From: Mycolicibacterium sp. CR10
Lineage (GTDB): Bacteria > Actinomycetota > Actinomycetes > Mycobacteriales > Mycobacteriaceae
Length of the DNA: 64,000 bases
Direction: 5' to 3'
Assembly: GCF_005222675.1 (NCBI RefSeq)
Contig: NZ_STGE01000019.1
Coordinates: forward strand, 434,001-498,000
Below the pieces are notes generated by a model, which was given only the letters and a program-made list of their open reading frames with translations, was not told where the DNA came from and ran no database searches. Shown here in pieces: positions 19,870-32,500 of this stretch. The position numbers and the translations under genes were made by a program. Each line of letters begins with the position of its first letter. Position 1 is the first letter of the stretch.

Positions 19870-20986
19870 TTGGTTTAGCCTCGACATCATTTACTACCCG
19901 GTGTCGGCGATCATGTGGGTTTGGTACAAGGCCTTCAGCTTCCTGCTGGGACCGTCGAACTTCTTCGCCTGGGCGCTGTCGGTGATGTTCCTGGTGTTCA
20001 CCCTCCGCGTGATCCTCTACAAGCCCTTCGTCCGGCAGATCCGCACCACGCGGCAGATGCAGGAGTTGCAGCCCCAGATCAAGGCGCTGCAGAAGAAGTA
20101 CGGCAAGGACCGCCAGCGGATGGCGTTGGAGATGCAGAAGCTGCAGAAGGAACACGGGTTCAATCCGATCCTGGGATGTCTGCCGATGCTGGCGCAGATC
20201 CCGGTGTTCCTCGGTCTGTATCACGTGCTGATGTCGTTCAACCGGACGCAGACCGGGATCGGCAGGCTCGGGCTGTCGGTGGAGGAGAACCGGAGCCTGG
20301 GCAACTACGTCTTCAGCGCGACCGACGTGGGGCACTTCCTGGACGCCAACCTGTTCGGCGCCCCGCTCGGCGCAACGATGATCCAGCAGCACGGCCTGGA
20401 CGCGTACACGGAGTTCTACCGGCCCGCGGTCATCGCGGTCGGCGTGCCGATCATGATCGCCGCCGGTATCGCCACGTACTTCAACAGCCGTGCGTCGGTA
20501 GCGAGGCAGACTCCCGAAGCCGCCGCCAACCCGCAGACCGCGATGATGAACAAGCTCGCGCTCTACGTCTTCCCGCTTGGCGTGGTCGTCGGTGGCCCGT
20601 TCCTGCCGCTGGCGATCATCATGTACTGGCTCGCCAACAACATCTGGACCTTCGGCCAGCAGCACTATGTGTTCGGCAAGATCGAGAAGGAAGAAGAGCA
20701 GAAGAAGCAGGAGGCGATCGATCGCCGTGCGGCCAACGCGCCGGCACCCGGTGCCAAACCGAGTCGCAAGAAAAGGCCGATCGCCCCGGATACCGAAGCG
20801 GAGGCCACCAGTCATGAGGTGGTCGAACCGTCGGAGGGCGTCGAAACCGGTGGGTCGAAGGACGGCACCGCAGGTCCATCGGCACCGCCTAACGGCGCCC
20901 AGAACCCATCGAAACCTGCAGCGCGGAACGGAGCGGTCAGCCGCACTCCGAAGCCCGGCGCTCGGCCGAAGAAACGGAAACGTTGA
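19862..20986 (+). CDS. yidC: membrane protein insertase YidC
   Basis: 374-residue insertase of the Gram-positive type. About five membrane segments are visible, including [52 protein letters not shown] and [20 protein letters not shown]. The cytoplasmic coiled hairpin (about 60-100, rich in Q and K) lies between the first two. The conserved membrane-embedded Arg is likely in the [10 protein letters not shown] region. The C-terminal 90 residues are hydrophilic and basic, ending KKRKR, suited to ribosome contact. GTG start at 19862 within the end of yidD. Confidence 0.97.
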   Translation: MFNWFSLDIIYYPVSAIMWVWYKAFSFLLGPSNFFAWALSVMFLVFTLRVILYKPFVRQIRTTRQMQELQPQIKALQKKYGKDRQRMALEMQKLQKEHGFNPILGCLPMLAQIPVFLGLYHVLMSFNRTQTGIGRLGLSVEENRSLGNYVFSATDVGHFLDANLFGAPLGATMIQQHGLDAYTEFYRPAVIAVGVPIMIAAGIATYFNSRASVARQTPEAAANPQTAMMNKLALYVFPLGVVVGGPFLPLAIIMYWLANNIWTFGQQHYVFGKIEKEEEQKKQEAIDRRAANAPAPGAKPSRKKRPIAPDTEAEATSHEVVEPSEGVETGGSKDGTAGPSAPPNGAQNPSKPAARNGAVSRTPKPGARPKKRKR

Positions 20987-21022
20987 CGCGCGGGTGACCG
21001 CGAACGAGGGAGAGGTACACGT

Positions 21023-23348
<2,326 letters not shown>

Positions 23349-23385
23349 GTGCAGACGCTTTCAGGGTGACGAGGAGAGGCAACGG

Positions 23386-24378
23386 ATGAACAACGCGGCG
23401 AAGAAGCGCAGCGGTCTGGGCCGCGGCCTGGCCTCCCTGATTCCGACCGGACCCGCCGACGGCGAGGGGCCGGCGACGCTGGGGCCGCGGATGGGCGCTG
23501 CGGCCGCCGACGCGATGTTCGGCGGACCCGTCGCCGCGGCCGAAGAGAACCCGGCCGGCGCGGTATACCGGGAGATCGATCCGGCGCTGATCGATCCGAA
23601 CCCGCGCCAGCCCCGGCAGGTGTTCGACGAGGAGGCGCTCGCCGAGCTCGTGCACTCGATCCGCGAGTTCGGGCTGATGCAGCCGATCGTGGTCCGAATG
23701 GCCCCGGCCGCCGACGGTGGAGGTGACTCGCGCTACCAACTCGTCATGGGGGAGCGGCGGTGGCGTGCCGCCCAGCAGGCGGGCGCGGCAACGATCCCGG
23801 CGATCGTCCGGGAGACCGCCGACGAGAGCATGCTGCGCGACGCGTTGTTGGAGAACATCCACCGCGCACAGCTGAACCCGTTGGAAGAGGCGGCGGCCTA
23901 TCAGCAGCTGCTCGAGGAGTTCGACGTCACCCACGATGAACTGGCGACGCGCATCGGCCGGTCGCGGCCGTTGATCACCAACATGATCCGTCTGCTCCGG
24001 CTGCCGATCCCCGTGCAGCGCCGGGTTGCGGCGGGGGTGTTGTCGGCCGGCCACGCACGGGCGCTGCTCGCCCTCGACGGTGGGTCCGATGTGCAGGAGG
24101 AGCTCGCGGCACGCATCGTGGCCGAGGGGCTGTCCGTTCGTGCGACGGAGGAAGCGGTGACGCTGGCCAATCGCGACGGCGGCGGCACCTCATCGGCTCC
24201 ACGTCGCAAGCCCATCCAGATGCCGGGCCTGCAGGACGTCGCCGAACGGCTGTCCTCGGCCTTCGACACCCGGGTCACGGTGAGCCTGGGCAAGCGGAAA
24301 GGCAAGATCGTGGTGGAGTTCGGGTCGGTGGACGATCTGCAGCGGATTGTCGAGATCATGAACTCGTCGTCACCGTGA
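23386..24378 (+). CDS. parB: chromosome partitioning protein ParB
   Basis: 330-residue parS-binding CTP hydrolase. The N-terminal ParA-interacting patch is [17 protein letters not shown]. The CTP-binding ParB domain has [20 protein letters not shown] and [12 protein letters not shown] with [14 protein letters not shown]. The helix-turn-helix is [19 protein letters not shown], and a C-terminal dimerisation domain ends the protein. GAGGAGAGG precedes the ATG. It follows parA by 37 bp. Confidence 0.97.
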   Translation: MNNAAKKRSGLGRGLASLIPTGPADGEGPATLGPRMGAAAADAMFGGPVAAAEENPAGAVYREIDPALIDPNPRQPRQVFDEEALAELVHSIREFGLMQPIVVRMAPAADGGGDSRYQLVMGERRWRAAQQAGAATIPAIVRETADESMLRDALLENIHRAQLNPLEEAAAYQQLLEEFDVTHDELATRIGRSRPLITNMIRLLRLPIPVQRRVAAGVLSAGHARALLALDGGSDVQEELAARIVAEGLSVRATEEAVTLANRDGGGTSSAPRRKPIQMPGLQDVAERLSSAFDTRVTVSLGKRKGKIVVEFGSVDDLQRIVEIMNSSSP

Positions 24379-24605
24379 CCGACCATACCGGCGAATTACG
24401 TCACTGTGACACTGACCGGCCCGGAACCGCCGTCGGGACCCTCTCCCAAAGGAAACGTGCTGTGCCCCAAATGAATTCGGTGCGGAGCCCACGGAGAAGC
24501 TCGGCGGACGGCCACAGTGGGCCCGCGGGGCCGGCGCCTTCTATTCTGGAAGGGCTACCGTTCCGTTTCGGACGGCAGCGGACGGCTTAGAACCCCGGGA
24601 GTGTA

Positions 24606-25358
24606 GTGGCCGCACGTATCACGCCCCTTCGGCTCGAAGCATTCGAGCAGCTGCCGAAGCATGCCCGGCGTTGTGTGTACTGGGAGGTCGATCCCCTCAC
24701 CCTCGGCAGTGACGATCACCTGTCGGACCCGGAGTTCGAGAAGGAAGCGTGGCTGTCCATGGTCATGCTCGAGTGGGGGTCGTGCGGGCAGCTCGCCGTC
24801 GACTGCCGCGAGGTCTCCGAGGCCGGAGTCGACCCGGCTCTGGAATCGACTGACGACCCGTGCCTGGGCTACGCCTTCTATGCGCCGCCGCGCACAGTGC
24901 CCCGGGCGGGGCGGTTCCCGACGGGACCGGTCAGCGCCGACGCCGTGCTGCTCACCTCGCTGGGCGTCGAGTCCACGCAGGGCGGCCAGGATCTGTCCAC
25001 GACGCTGATCGCCGCCGTCGTCGGTGATCTGGTCCGCCGCGGCGTGCGAGCCCTGGAAGCGTTCGGCCGGTCGGCTGAAGTGAGCGAGCTGTCCGATATG
25101 GCGAGTCTTCCGGCGGACGTCGCGCCGGTGATGGAGGTCCTCGGCGACTGCTCGGTGGAGCAGTGCATGCTGGGCACCGATGTGCTGCTGGACGCCGGCT
25201 TCGTCGTGGTGTCGCATCACACGTACTTTCCGCGGCTGCGGTTGGAACTCGAGCAGGGTCTCGGCTGGAAGGCCGGCGTCGAGGCGGCGCTGGAACGATT
25301 GCTCGAAAGCGCGCAACTCGAACAGCCGGTGGGCGCGGGGGCGAACCCCTGCAGCTAG
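24606..25358 (+). CDS. conserved mycobacterial protein of unknown function (Rv3916c-like)
   Basis: 250-residue soluble protein. The core blocks CVYWEVDPLTLG, LGYAFYAPPRTVPRAGRFPT and VSADAVLLTSLGVE recur in mycobacterial homologues that lie between parB and cwlM. The layout of alternating strands and a central helix after SADAVLLTSL loosely recalls acetyltransferase folds, but no acetyl-CoA loop is evident, so no activity is assigned. GTG start; a TATTCT hexamer about 60 bp upstream may be its -10 element. The last 4 bp overlap the convergent cwlM stop. Confidence 0.82.
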   Translation: MAARITPLRLEAFEQLPKHARRCVYWEVDPLTLGSDDHLSDPEFEKEAWLSMVMLEWGSCGQLAVDCREVSEAGVDPALESTDDPCLGYAFYAPPRTVPRAGRFPTGPVSADAVLLTSLGVESTQGGQDLSTTLIAAVVGDLVRRGVRALEAFGRSAEVSELSDMASLPADVAPVMEVLGDCSVEQCMLGTDVLLDAGFVVVSHHTYFPRLRLELEQGLGWKAGVEAALERLLESAQLEQPVGAGANPCS

Positions 25359-26542
25359 GCCTGGCGGGCCTGCTCGACGGACAGCTCGTGGGCGAGCAGT
25401 TCGGCGAAAGTGAAGGTGCCGGTGGGGCGGTCGTTCTTGCCCAGCAGATACAGCCGCTTGACCGAGGCCAGGATGCCCTCGGCGATCGAATCACGCGACG
25501 CCGATGACACCAGGGTGTCGCGGTCTCCGGGATTGGTGATGTAGCCGATGTCGACCTGGACGGTGGGCATCCGGGTCAACCGAAGCAGGTCCCACGTCCG
25601 GCCGTGTACGCGGCAATCACGTAATCCGGTGCGCGCCACGACTTCCCGCTGAATGAAGTCGGCCAGGTTGCGCCCGATGGTGGACACCGAACCGTGCGAG
25701 TTCCCGAAGTGGAACGACGCGACGCCGCTGGCGGAGGGGCTGGCCTGGGTCTCACAGCGCAGGCTGATCATCAGGTCGGCGCCGACGGTGTTGGCGGTCA
25801 CCGCCCGCTCGGCGTCCGACGGTGACCGATTGGCCGGGCGGGACAGGAACGTCTCCATCCCGATCGCGGTCATGCGTCCCTCGAGGCGACTTGCCAAGTC
25901 CCACAAGATATCCGCTTCGCTGATCGGACCGGCGGGGCCGTTCATGATCAGACCGTGGTTGCCGCCCCCGCGGCCCGGGTCGATGATGATCCGCTTGCCG
26001 GACAGCCGCGGGCCGGACGTGCGGACCAGTTCTTCTTCGCGGATGGCGTGCGGGGACCCACCGGTGACCCGCGAACCGAGAAAATACAAGGAGCGCAACG
26101 TTTCCGGACCGCAGATGCCGTCCGGATAGAGTCCGTACTCGCGCTGGTAGGACATCAGGGCGTTGTGGGTCAGCAGACCGAAGTGGCCGTCGACCAGGTT
26201 GGTGTAGAAGCCCAGATCCTGCAGCCGTGCCTGCAACGTCGCCACGTCGTCGCCGTACATCGGCGCGCCGAACTGGTGATTGAGGGTGCGGGCGCCCAGC
26301 CGGTACGACGCTTCCTTCAGCGCGCGGTAGGTCGCTTCGCCGACGATGCCGTCCACGAGCAGGCCGCGGTGCTGCTGGAACGCCCGGACCGAGTGGTCGA
26401 GCTCCTCGTCGAACATGTCCACCGCGACGTGCCTACCGGTGGTCAGATCGTCGTCCGGGTTGTCGATCATGCCCAATGCGGCGAGGGCGGCCCGAATCTC
26501 GGTGACCGCTCCTCCGCGATCACCTCGACGCAGACTCGACAT
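25355..26542 (-). CDS. cwlM: CwlM, amidase-like activator of peptidoglycan synthesis
   Basis: 395-residue cytoplasmic protein. Two peptidoglycan-binding-like repeats (about 5-80 and 90-155, the second including GFYTNLVDGHFGLLTHNAL) precede an amidase_3 fold (about 180-375). Zinc ligands are lost: the usual DPGHGG reads DPGRGG and the usual His of the ISIHAN-like motif is Arg in MISLRCE, so the enzyme should be inactive. In mycobacteria phosphorylated CwlM activates MurA and also binds MurJ; the tail PTGTFTFAELLAHEL is the PknB-phosphorylated region. ATG at 26542 is preferred over the open-frame start at 26551. It follows trxA by 84 bp and converges on the Rv3916c-like gene. Confidence 0.94.
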   Translation of the reverse strand: MSSLRRGDRGGAVTEIRAALAALGMIDNPDDDLTTGRHVAVDMFDEELDHSVRAFQQHRGLLVDGIVGEATYRALKEASYRLGARTLNHQFGAPMYGDDVATLQARLQDLGFYTNLVDGHFGLLTHNALMSYQREYGLYPDGICGPETLRSLYFLGSRVTGGSPHAIREEELVRTSGPRLSGKRIIIDPGRGGGNHGLIMNGPAGPISEADILWDLASRLEGRMTAIGMETFLSRPANRSPSDAERAVTANTVGADLMISLRCETQASPSASGVASFHFGNSHGSVSTIGRNLADFIQREVVARTGLRDCRVHGRTWDLLRLTRMPTVQVDIGYITNPGDRDTLVSSASRDSIAEGILASVKRLYLLGKNDRPTGTFTFAELLAHELSVEQARQA

Positions 26543-26626
26543 AGCCAGCATTCTCTCAGACCGACTGCGGAATCGTAAAAACCCCAGGCAGGTGTTCAGA
26601 CCGCAAAATGCGGTGTCGGGCGCTCG

Positions 26627-26965
26627 CTAAACGACGTCGCCGAGCTCGCGCAGCAGCGCGGCTTTGCCTTTCGCGCCCACGATCCGCTTGATCGGTGCAC
26701 CGTCCTTGAACAGGATCATCGTCGGGATCGACACCACCTGGAAGTCGCGGGCGGTCCCCGGATTCTCGTCGACGTCCATCTTGGCCACGGTCAGCGAGCC
26801 GGCCTTCTCGGCAGCGATCTCCTCGAGCACCGGGGCGACCATCTTGCACGGTCCGCACCACGTCGCCCAGAAGTCCACCAGCACCGGCGTGCTGCTCGAC
26901 AGGACGTCCTGGGAGAACGAATCGTCCGTCACAGCCACCGTGGAAGAGGACTCTGCACCGCTCAT
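26627..26965 (-). CDS. trxA: thioredoxin
   Basis: 112-residue dithiol redox protein that reduces disulfides using TrxB. The active site is [13 protein letters not shown] and the cis-Pro loop is [10 protein letters not shown]. It overlaps trxB by 4 bp, the well-known mycobacterial trxB-trxC pair, and is likely driven from the trxB promoter. Confidence 0.96.
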   Translation of the reverse strand: MSGAESSSTVAVTDDSFSQDVLSSSTPVLVDFWATWCGPCKMVAPVLEEIAAEKAGSLTVAKMDVDENPGTARDFQVVSIPTMILFKDGAPIKRIVGAKGKAALLRELGDVV

Positions 26966-27957
26966 TGTTGTGCTCCTATCAGATCGCTGTCATCCGTTGT
27001 GGTAGAGGTTCTTTCGCCGGGCTCAGCCTGATCGGCCAGCCAGCGCTCCGCGTCGATCGAGGCGGCACAGCCACTGCCGGCCGCGGTGATCGCCTGCCGG
27101 TAGGTGTGATCGACGAGATCGCCTGCGGCGAAGACGCCGTCGATCGAGGTGTAGGTGGTGCGGCCTTGGACCTGCACGTAGCCCGCGTCGTCGAGCTCCA
27201 CTTGACCGCGCACCAGCTCGGAGCGCGGGTCGTGGCCGATCGCGACGAACACGCCCGTCACGTCCAGCGCGGACTCTTCTCCGGTCACGTTGTTGCGCAA
27301 CCGGATTGCCGAAACCTTGGGGTCGCCCTCGACTGCTACCACCTCGGTGTTGAGCAGGAAGCGAATCTTCTCGTTGTTCTGGGCACGTTCGAGCATGATC
27401 TTCGACGCTCGGAACTCCTCACGCCGGTGGATCAGCGTGACGCTGCGGGCGAACCGGGTCAGGAAGGTGGCCTCTTCCATCGCGGAGTCGCCGCCGCCGA
27501 CCACGGCGATGTCCTGGTCCCGGAAGAAGAAGCCGTCACAGGTGGCGCAGGTGCTCACGCCCATGCCCAGGAGTTCGGCCTCGCCGGGAACACCGAGGTG
27601 CCGGGCGGCGGCGCCCATGGCCAGGATCACGGCCCGGGCCTGGTAGGTCTCGTTGCCGACGGTGACGGTCTTGACCGGGCCGGCCAGGTCGACGGCGTCG
27701 ACGTCCTCCATGCGCAGATCGGCGCCGAAGCGCAGCGCCTGCTCGCGCATCTGGTCCATCAACTCCGGGCCGGTGATGCCCTCACGGAAACCGGGATAGT
27801 TCTCCACCTCAGTCGTCGTCATCAGGGCGCCGCCGAACTGGGTGCCCTCGAACACCAGCGGGGTGAGCTGGGCGCGCGCTGCGTACACGGCCGCCGTGTA
27901 GCCGGCAGGGCCGGAGCCGATGACGATCACATCATGGACGGTGGGTGAGGAGGTCAT
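26962..27957 (-). CDS. trxB: thioredoxin reductase
   Basis: 331-residue FAD flavoenzyme that uses NADPH to reduce thioredoxin. FAD binding is at [19 protein letters not shown], the redox-active cysteines are in [13 protein letters not shown] binding is at [15 protein letters not shown] and the C-terminal FAD motif is [11 protein letters not shown] SigH-like promoter lies about 50 bp upstream, in line with induction by disulfide stress. Confidence 0.97.
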   Translation of the reverse strand: MTSSPTVHDVIVIGSGPAGYTAAVYAARAQLTPLVFEGTQFGGALMTTTEVENYPGFREGITGPELMDQMREQALRFGADLRMEDVDAVDLAGPVKTVTVGNETYQARAVILAMGAAARHLGVPGEAELLGMGVSTCATCDGFFFRDQDIAVVGGGDSAMEEATFLTRFARSVTLIHRREEFRASKIMLERAQNNEKIRFLLNTEVVAVEGDPKVSAIRLRNNVTGEESALDVTGVFVAIGHDPRSELVRGQVELDDAGYVQVQGRTTYTSIDGVFAAGDLVDHTYRQAITAAGSGCAASIDAERWLADQAEPGERTSTTTDDSDLIGAQQ

Positions 27958-28003
27958 GAGAGCCTTTCTGCCTGCGGCGAGAGTTCAAACAACCGCGATG
28001 TGT

Positions 28004-28030
28004 AAACAACAGCGTATGCCGTGGTGTTCC
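28004..28030 (-). promoter_or_regulatory. SigH-type promoter of trxB-trxA
   Basis: On the minus strand GGAACA (28030-28025) is followed by a 17-bp spacer and GTTT (28007-28004). This fits the ECF SigH consensus GGAAYA-N16-20-GTT. It lies about 46 bp before the trxB ATG. SigH control of thioredoxin genes is established in mycobacteria; the site itself is my reading. Confidence 0.65.
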
Positions 28031-28082
28031 CACCGGGGTTCCGGGCATCTGCGGTGCGTCGCCGGTGCGGCGTGCGGGATTG

Positions 28083-28829
28083 TCACTGCCGGGCCAGCAC
28101 CGTTTCGGCGAGCAGTCCGGTGCGCGAGACGCTGCAGGTCGGCTCCACCACCACCGCGCTGAGCTGCTCGGATGCGCCGCCTGGAAGCAGAAGCAGCACG
28201 CCGGGGCGGCCGGACACCTCGAGCAGGCGGCCACCCAGGACCTCCTCGGTGGGGGAGCGCCCGAGACCGGTGAGGCACGAGGCGCGCCGCTGCGGGTCGG
28301 TCAGGGGCCCAAGATCCGGTGGCTGCGTGAGGGCGTCACGCAGCTCCTCGTCGGACAACGGGAACCCGGCGGGCCGCTCCACGGTGATCTGCTCGGCAGT
28401 CGGACCTGGCGGGAATGCCGGACCGGGGGCACCGGTCAGGGTGAGCACACCCAGGACCACGGCGGCAGCCACCGCGCAGACCCCTACGACGAGGCCCGCC
28501 CACTGCACGCGGGACAGGCGCGGCCGGGCAAGGGCGTGGCCGCTGGGCGGGGGCGCAGGCTGCGGCGCCGTCCGCAGTGCCTGGGCCATGGCGGCGGTGA
28601 CGTCGGCGGGCACCTCGGGCGCGGACCGCTCATCAGTGCCCAGCTCGGCCAGCCGGCGCCGCACCGTGTCCAGTCCGGCCAGCACGCGAGCCGCCTCGGG
28701 ATCGGTGCGGGCCTGCCTGCGCACCCGGGCCGCAGTAGCGTCGTCGAGAAGTCCGGCCTGCAGGTCGGCGAGCAGGTCGGGGGTGATGTGCAGTGGCCCG
28801 GAGTCAGGGTCGGGGCCTGTGCTGCCCAT
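28083..28829 (-). CDS. rsmA: anti-sigma-M factor RsmA
   Basis: 248-residue protein. A cytoplasmic N-terminal part (about 1-115) has the helix TPDLLADLQAGLLDDATAARV. One membrane segment (about 118-142, VQWAGLVVGVCAVAAAVVLG) follows, then an extracytoplasmic domain of about 105 residues with two Cys (SCLTG and TCSVS). This layout and its place just after sigM match the Rv3912-type anti-sigma factor of SigM. No HxxxCxxC zinc motif is seen. Confidence 0.85.
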   Translation of the reverse strand: MGSTGPDPDSGPLHITPDLLADLQAGLLDDATAARVRRQARTDPEAARVLAGLDTVRRRLAELGTDERSAPEVPADVTAAMAQALRTAPQPAPPPSGHALARPRLSRVQWAGLVVGVCAVAAAVVLGVLTLTGAPGPAFPPGPTAEQITVERPAGFPLSDEELRDALTQPPDLGPLTDPQRRASCLTGLGRSPTEEVLGGRLLEVSGRPGVLLLLPGGASEQLSAVVVEPTCSVSRTGLLAETVLARQ

Positions 28830-28884
28830 CGCTGCCCCCGCCGGTCGTCGCCCTGAAGATCGGTTCGAGGCTATCCGACCAGCC

Positions 28885-29466
28885 TCACTCGGCGGGGGCG
28901 GCGCCGGCCGCGAAGTAGGCCAGCGATTCGGCGAGCTTGCTGCGGGCCCGCGAGCAGCGGCTCTTCACCGTGCCCTCGGCGATCCCGAGCATTCGGGCGG
29001 TCTCGGCCACCGAATACCCCTGCATGTCCACAGCGACGACCGCCGCGCGTTGTTCCACGGAGAGGCGCATCAGCGCGCGTTCCACCGCGACGGCGGTGTC
29101 CACCCGCACGGTGGGGTCGGCTACCCGTACCAGCTGGTCATCCAGCTCGTCATGGGCGTGTATCTTGTTGCGGCGCAACCGGTCCAGGCATGCGTTGACG
29201 ACGATCCGATACAGCCAGCTGCTGACCGCCGAGTCGTGGCGGAAGGCGCGGGCGGTGCGGTGTGCCGCCAGCAGCGCATCCTGCAGGGCGTCCGCGGCGT
29301 CGTCGCGGTTCCTGCTGGTGAGTACCGCCAGCCGGTAGAGCTGGCGGTGGTGTCGGTAGAACAGCTCCTCGAACGCATACCGGTCACCGCTGACGTGCGC
29401 GACGAGCAACTCGGCGTCGGTACGCAACGACTCGGGTCGCTCCTGTGCTCCCCCGAATATCCCCAC
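28885..29466 (-). CDS. sigM: ECF RNA polymerase sigma factor SigM
   Basis: 193-residue extracytoplasmic-function sigma factor. Region 2 has AFEELFYRHHRQLYRLAVLT and DAADALQDALLAAHRTARAF, with SWLYRIVVNACLDRLRR. Region 4 is the helix-turn-helix MQGYSVAETARMLGIAEGTV-KSR. GTG start at 29466. It lies between murJ-pseudokinase and rsmA, as Rv3911 does. Mycobacterial SigM controls late-stage secreted lipids and Esx factors. Confidence 0.94.
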   Translation of the reverse strand: MGIFGGAQERPESLRTDAELLVAHVSGDRYAFEELFYRHHRQLYRLAVLTSRNRDDAADALQDALLAAHRTARAFRHDSAVSSWLYRIVVNACLDRLRRNKIHAHDELDDQLVRVADPTVRVDTAVAVERALMRLSVEQRAAVVAVDMQGYSVAETARMLGIAEGTVKSRCSRARSKLAESLAYFAAGAAPAE

Positions 29467-29565
29467 AGCCGAACACTAAGCGGCGCCGAGTAGGCCTTCG
29501 GGCACCAGTTTTCGGCGGGCACCCGGACGTGCGTGGACGCGGTCTACACCGCTGGGGATAGTGCG

Positions 29566-32500
29566 TCAGGACGCGGCGTTGAGCGTGATCTCCGCGACGT
29601 CGGAGCGGCTCTCGCCGCCGACCGAACCGAGCGTGGAGATCCACACCAGCACGTTCGACGTCGGCTCCGCATCGGTGACCTCGATGGTGTTCGACCCCGG
29701 CTTGAGCGTGGTGGGCTCGGTCAGCGCGGTGGTGTCCTCCAGTGACGACGGCGACGCCGAGTCCGAGGACCGGATCTGCACGGCGGTGCCGGTGCTGTTG
29801 ACGTTGATGGTGACCGAGCCGACGGTGGCCGGTTGCGACAGCTGCAGGATCAGGCCGACGCCGTTCTTGAAGTTGGGGAACGGCGTGGGGTCCGAGTAGG
29901 TGTCGATGGGCCAGACCGTGGTCGGGTTGCCGTCGATCGCAAGCCCAGCGAGGTCCGGCGCGTCGGCCTCTCCCTCGGGTGAGAACACCGTTGCCCGAAC
30001 GGGTTTGATGACCGATCCGTTGCCGCCCGGCGTGGCCGCCTCGGAGGTGGACGGCGTGTTCAGACCGAGTTCGTCGCCGCCGAGCCCGTTTCCGACGTCG
30101 CCGAAGATCCGGCTCAGCACGGTGGCGAGCAGAACCACCGCGACGACGACGATGACGGCGGCCACCGAGAGTCCGACGATGAGTCCCTTGCGGCGGCGCG
30201 TCTGCGAGTCGGTGTCGGAGGAGGAGCCCAGCCAGCTCGACGAGCGGGACTCGGGAGCGGCGTCCTCGATCGGCGCGATGTGGTCGGTGCGGTCGGCGAT
30301 TGCGGTGGCCTGCTGCAGCAGGTTCAGCAGCGTTGGCGCGCTGCGGATGCCGCCACCCTCTTGAACGGCGCGCGCCGCGGCGGCCGAGATCTGGAACGGG
30401 ATGTCACGGTCGACCGCGCGGGGCTCGACGGGTTGGCCGGCGGCGTCGACGTCGGCGGCGGCGAGGCCGCTGGGCTCACCGGTCTCGGGCAGCGGCCACC
30501 GGTCGATCAGCAGCGCGTAAAGGGCTGCTCCGATCCCGCGGATGTCGTCATCGGGAGTGGCCTCGGGCAGCGTCGCCGGGAAGGCGAGGGCGACGTCGCC
30601 GTCGATGCTGACGCGGATCCGGCTGGGGTGGTCGATGGCCAGCGCAACACCGCTGCGGTGCGCCACCTCGGCGGCCGCGGCCAACGACTGGATGGCGCGG
30701 GCACCGCCGATCGGGGACGGCGTGGTGTCGGCGACCTCCGCCAGCGAGCCGCCGCGGATCCATTCCGAGACCACCAGGCCGCCGGAACCGGTGCTCACGA
30801 CGTCGAGCACACGCGCCACGCCGGGCATGTCGATGCGGCTCAGCCGCTGGGTGCGCGCCAGGATCTCCTGCACCTGACGCTCGGGCAGGACGCCGTCGGG
30901 GTCGACGAAGGTCAACGCCACCTGCCGGTCCAGTGCGGTGTCGAGCGCCTGCCAGAACTGCAGATGCGGCGGCCCGCCGTGGAAGACCAGCAGCCGGTAG
31001 CGACGGTTGGCGATCATCGCGCCGGGGATCAGGTGGACGTCCTCTGCCGCGAGTGCGGCCTCGAGGGGCGGTTCGCGCGGCGGGTCGAACGCCAGTGTTT
31101 CGCGTGTCGGATCGCCTCCGTAGTCCGAAGGCGGGCGAGGCGACGAATCGGACCGCGGCGGGCGGGGCGTCGCCGACGGGATGGCCGTGGTGGCAGCCGA
31201 CGCATCGACATCGGCGGGCAGCGCGTGCGCACCGGCGGTGTCCGGCACGTCGGGCTGGAAGTCGTCGGCCGACGGGCGGTCGATCCGGGTCGTCTGGGAC
31301 AGGCCGGTGGAATCGGAGTCCGGTGGGGAACCGCCGGCGGGTGTGTCGCTCACCGCAGATCCTTTCCGCCTCCAGTCGTCGGCAACGTCAGCCGAAGGTC
31401 CTCGCTGCACCGGTGGGGATTGTGGCCGCCGGCGCGGCGGGGACGAATTTCTCTGATCAGGGTACGTGAGGTGCCGGTCGGGACGTGGCCGGACGGGAGC
31501 CCTAACTGACGGGGCCGCAACCGCGCCGCGGGGGCGCAGCCGGCGCCTGACTGCGGCCAGCGCGGCCTGCGCATCGGGCACCTTGGCGGCCAGCAGTACC
31601 CCGACGACGATCGGCACCATCACCAGAGCCAGCACAGCCAGCCGAAGCAGGGAGCCGGCGCCGCCCCACTCGGTGGTGAGGTTCTCCAACAGCAGCTTGT
31701 CGATCACGTGGGCGATCAGGCCCGCCGACAGCGACGCCGTGATGGTGACCAGGATGGTGCGGACCACACCCAGGCCCAGCAGCCGCCCCCCGGGCGGGTC
31801 GAGGCGGGCACGCAACAGAAGGTGACCGACGGTGGCACCGGCGAGGAAGCCGAGACCGTTGGCCAGGCCCAGGTAGCCGGCGACGAGTTCGGGGTCCTCG
31901 GTGAGATGCGGCGCCGCCAGCGAGGCCGCGACCTTGACCACGGTGATCACCACGATCAGCACGATCGGCGTCCACGGTTCCTGGCGCGCGTAGAACACCC
32001 GCAGCTGCAGCAGCACCAGGGTGTAGGGGATCAGGGTGAACGCCGACAGGGTGATCGCCATGCCGAGATAGCCGGCGTCGACCTCACCGAAGTTGCCGTA
32101 GGCGAACAGCGCGGTGCCGATCGCCGGGCCGCCGACCGTCATCAGCGCCACGATCGGAATCAGTGTCACCATGGTCAGCCGGGTCGCCAGCGACAGGTCT
32201 GCCAGCACCGCGGGCCCGTCGTTGGCGGCCGCGTTGCGGGACAACCGCGGCATCACCACCGTCAGGACCGTCACCCCGATGATGCCGAACGGCAGCTGCA
32301 GCACCAGCCAGGTGTAGTTGTAGATGGCCGGCCCGGATGCCGATGCGGCACTGGCGATCTGGTTGCCGACGATGAAGCCGATCTGGCTGACCACGACGTA
32401 GAGCACCATCGCCAACGCCATCACGCCGAACTTCTTCAGGCGGTCGTCGATACCCCACAGCGGGCGCAGGCTGACACGTTCGGCCCGGATGGCGATGAAC

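Noticed and set aside
24606..25358. Assign an acetyltransferase function to the Rv3916c-like protein.
   Set aside because: No acetyl-CoA binding loop can be read; only a loose fold impression remains.
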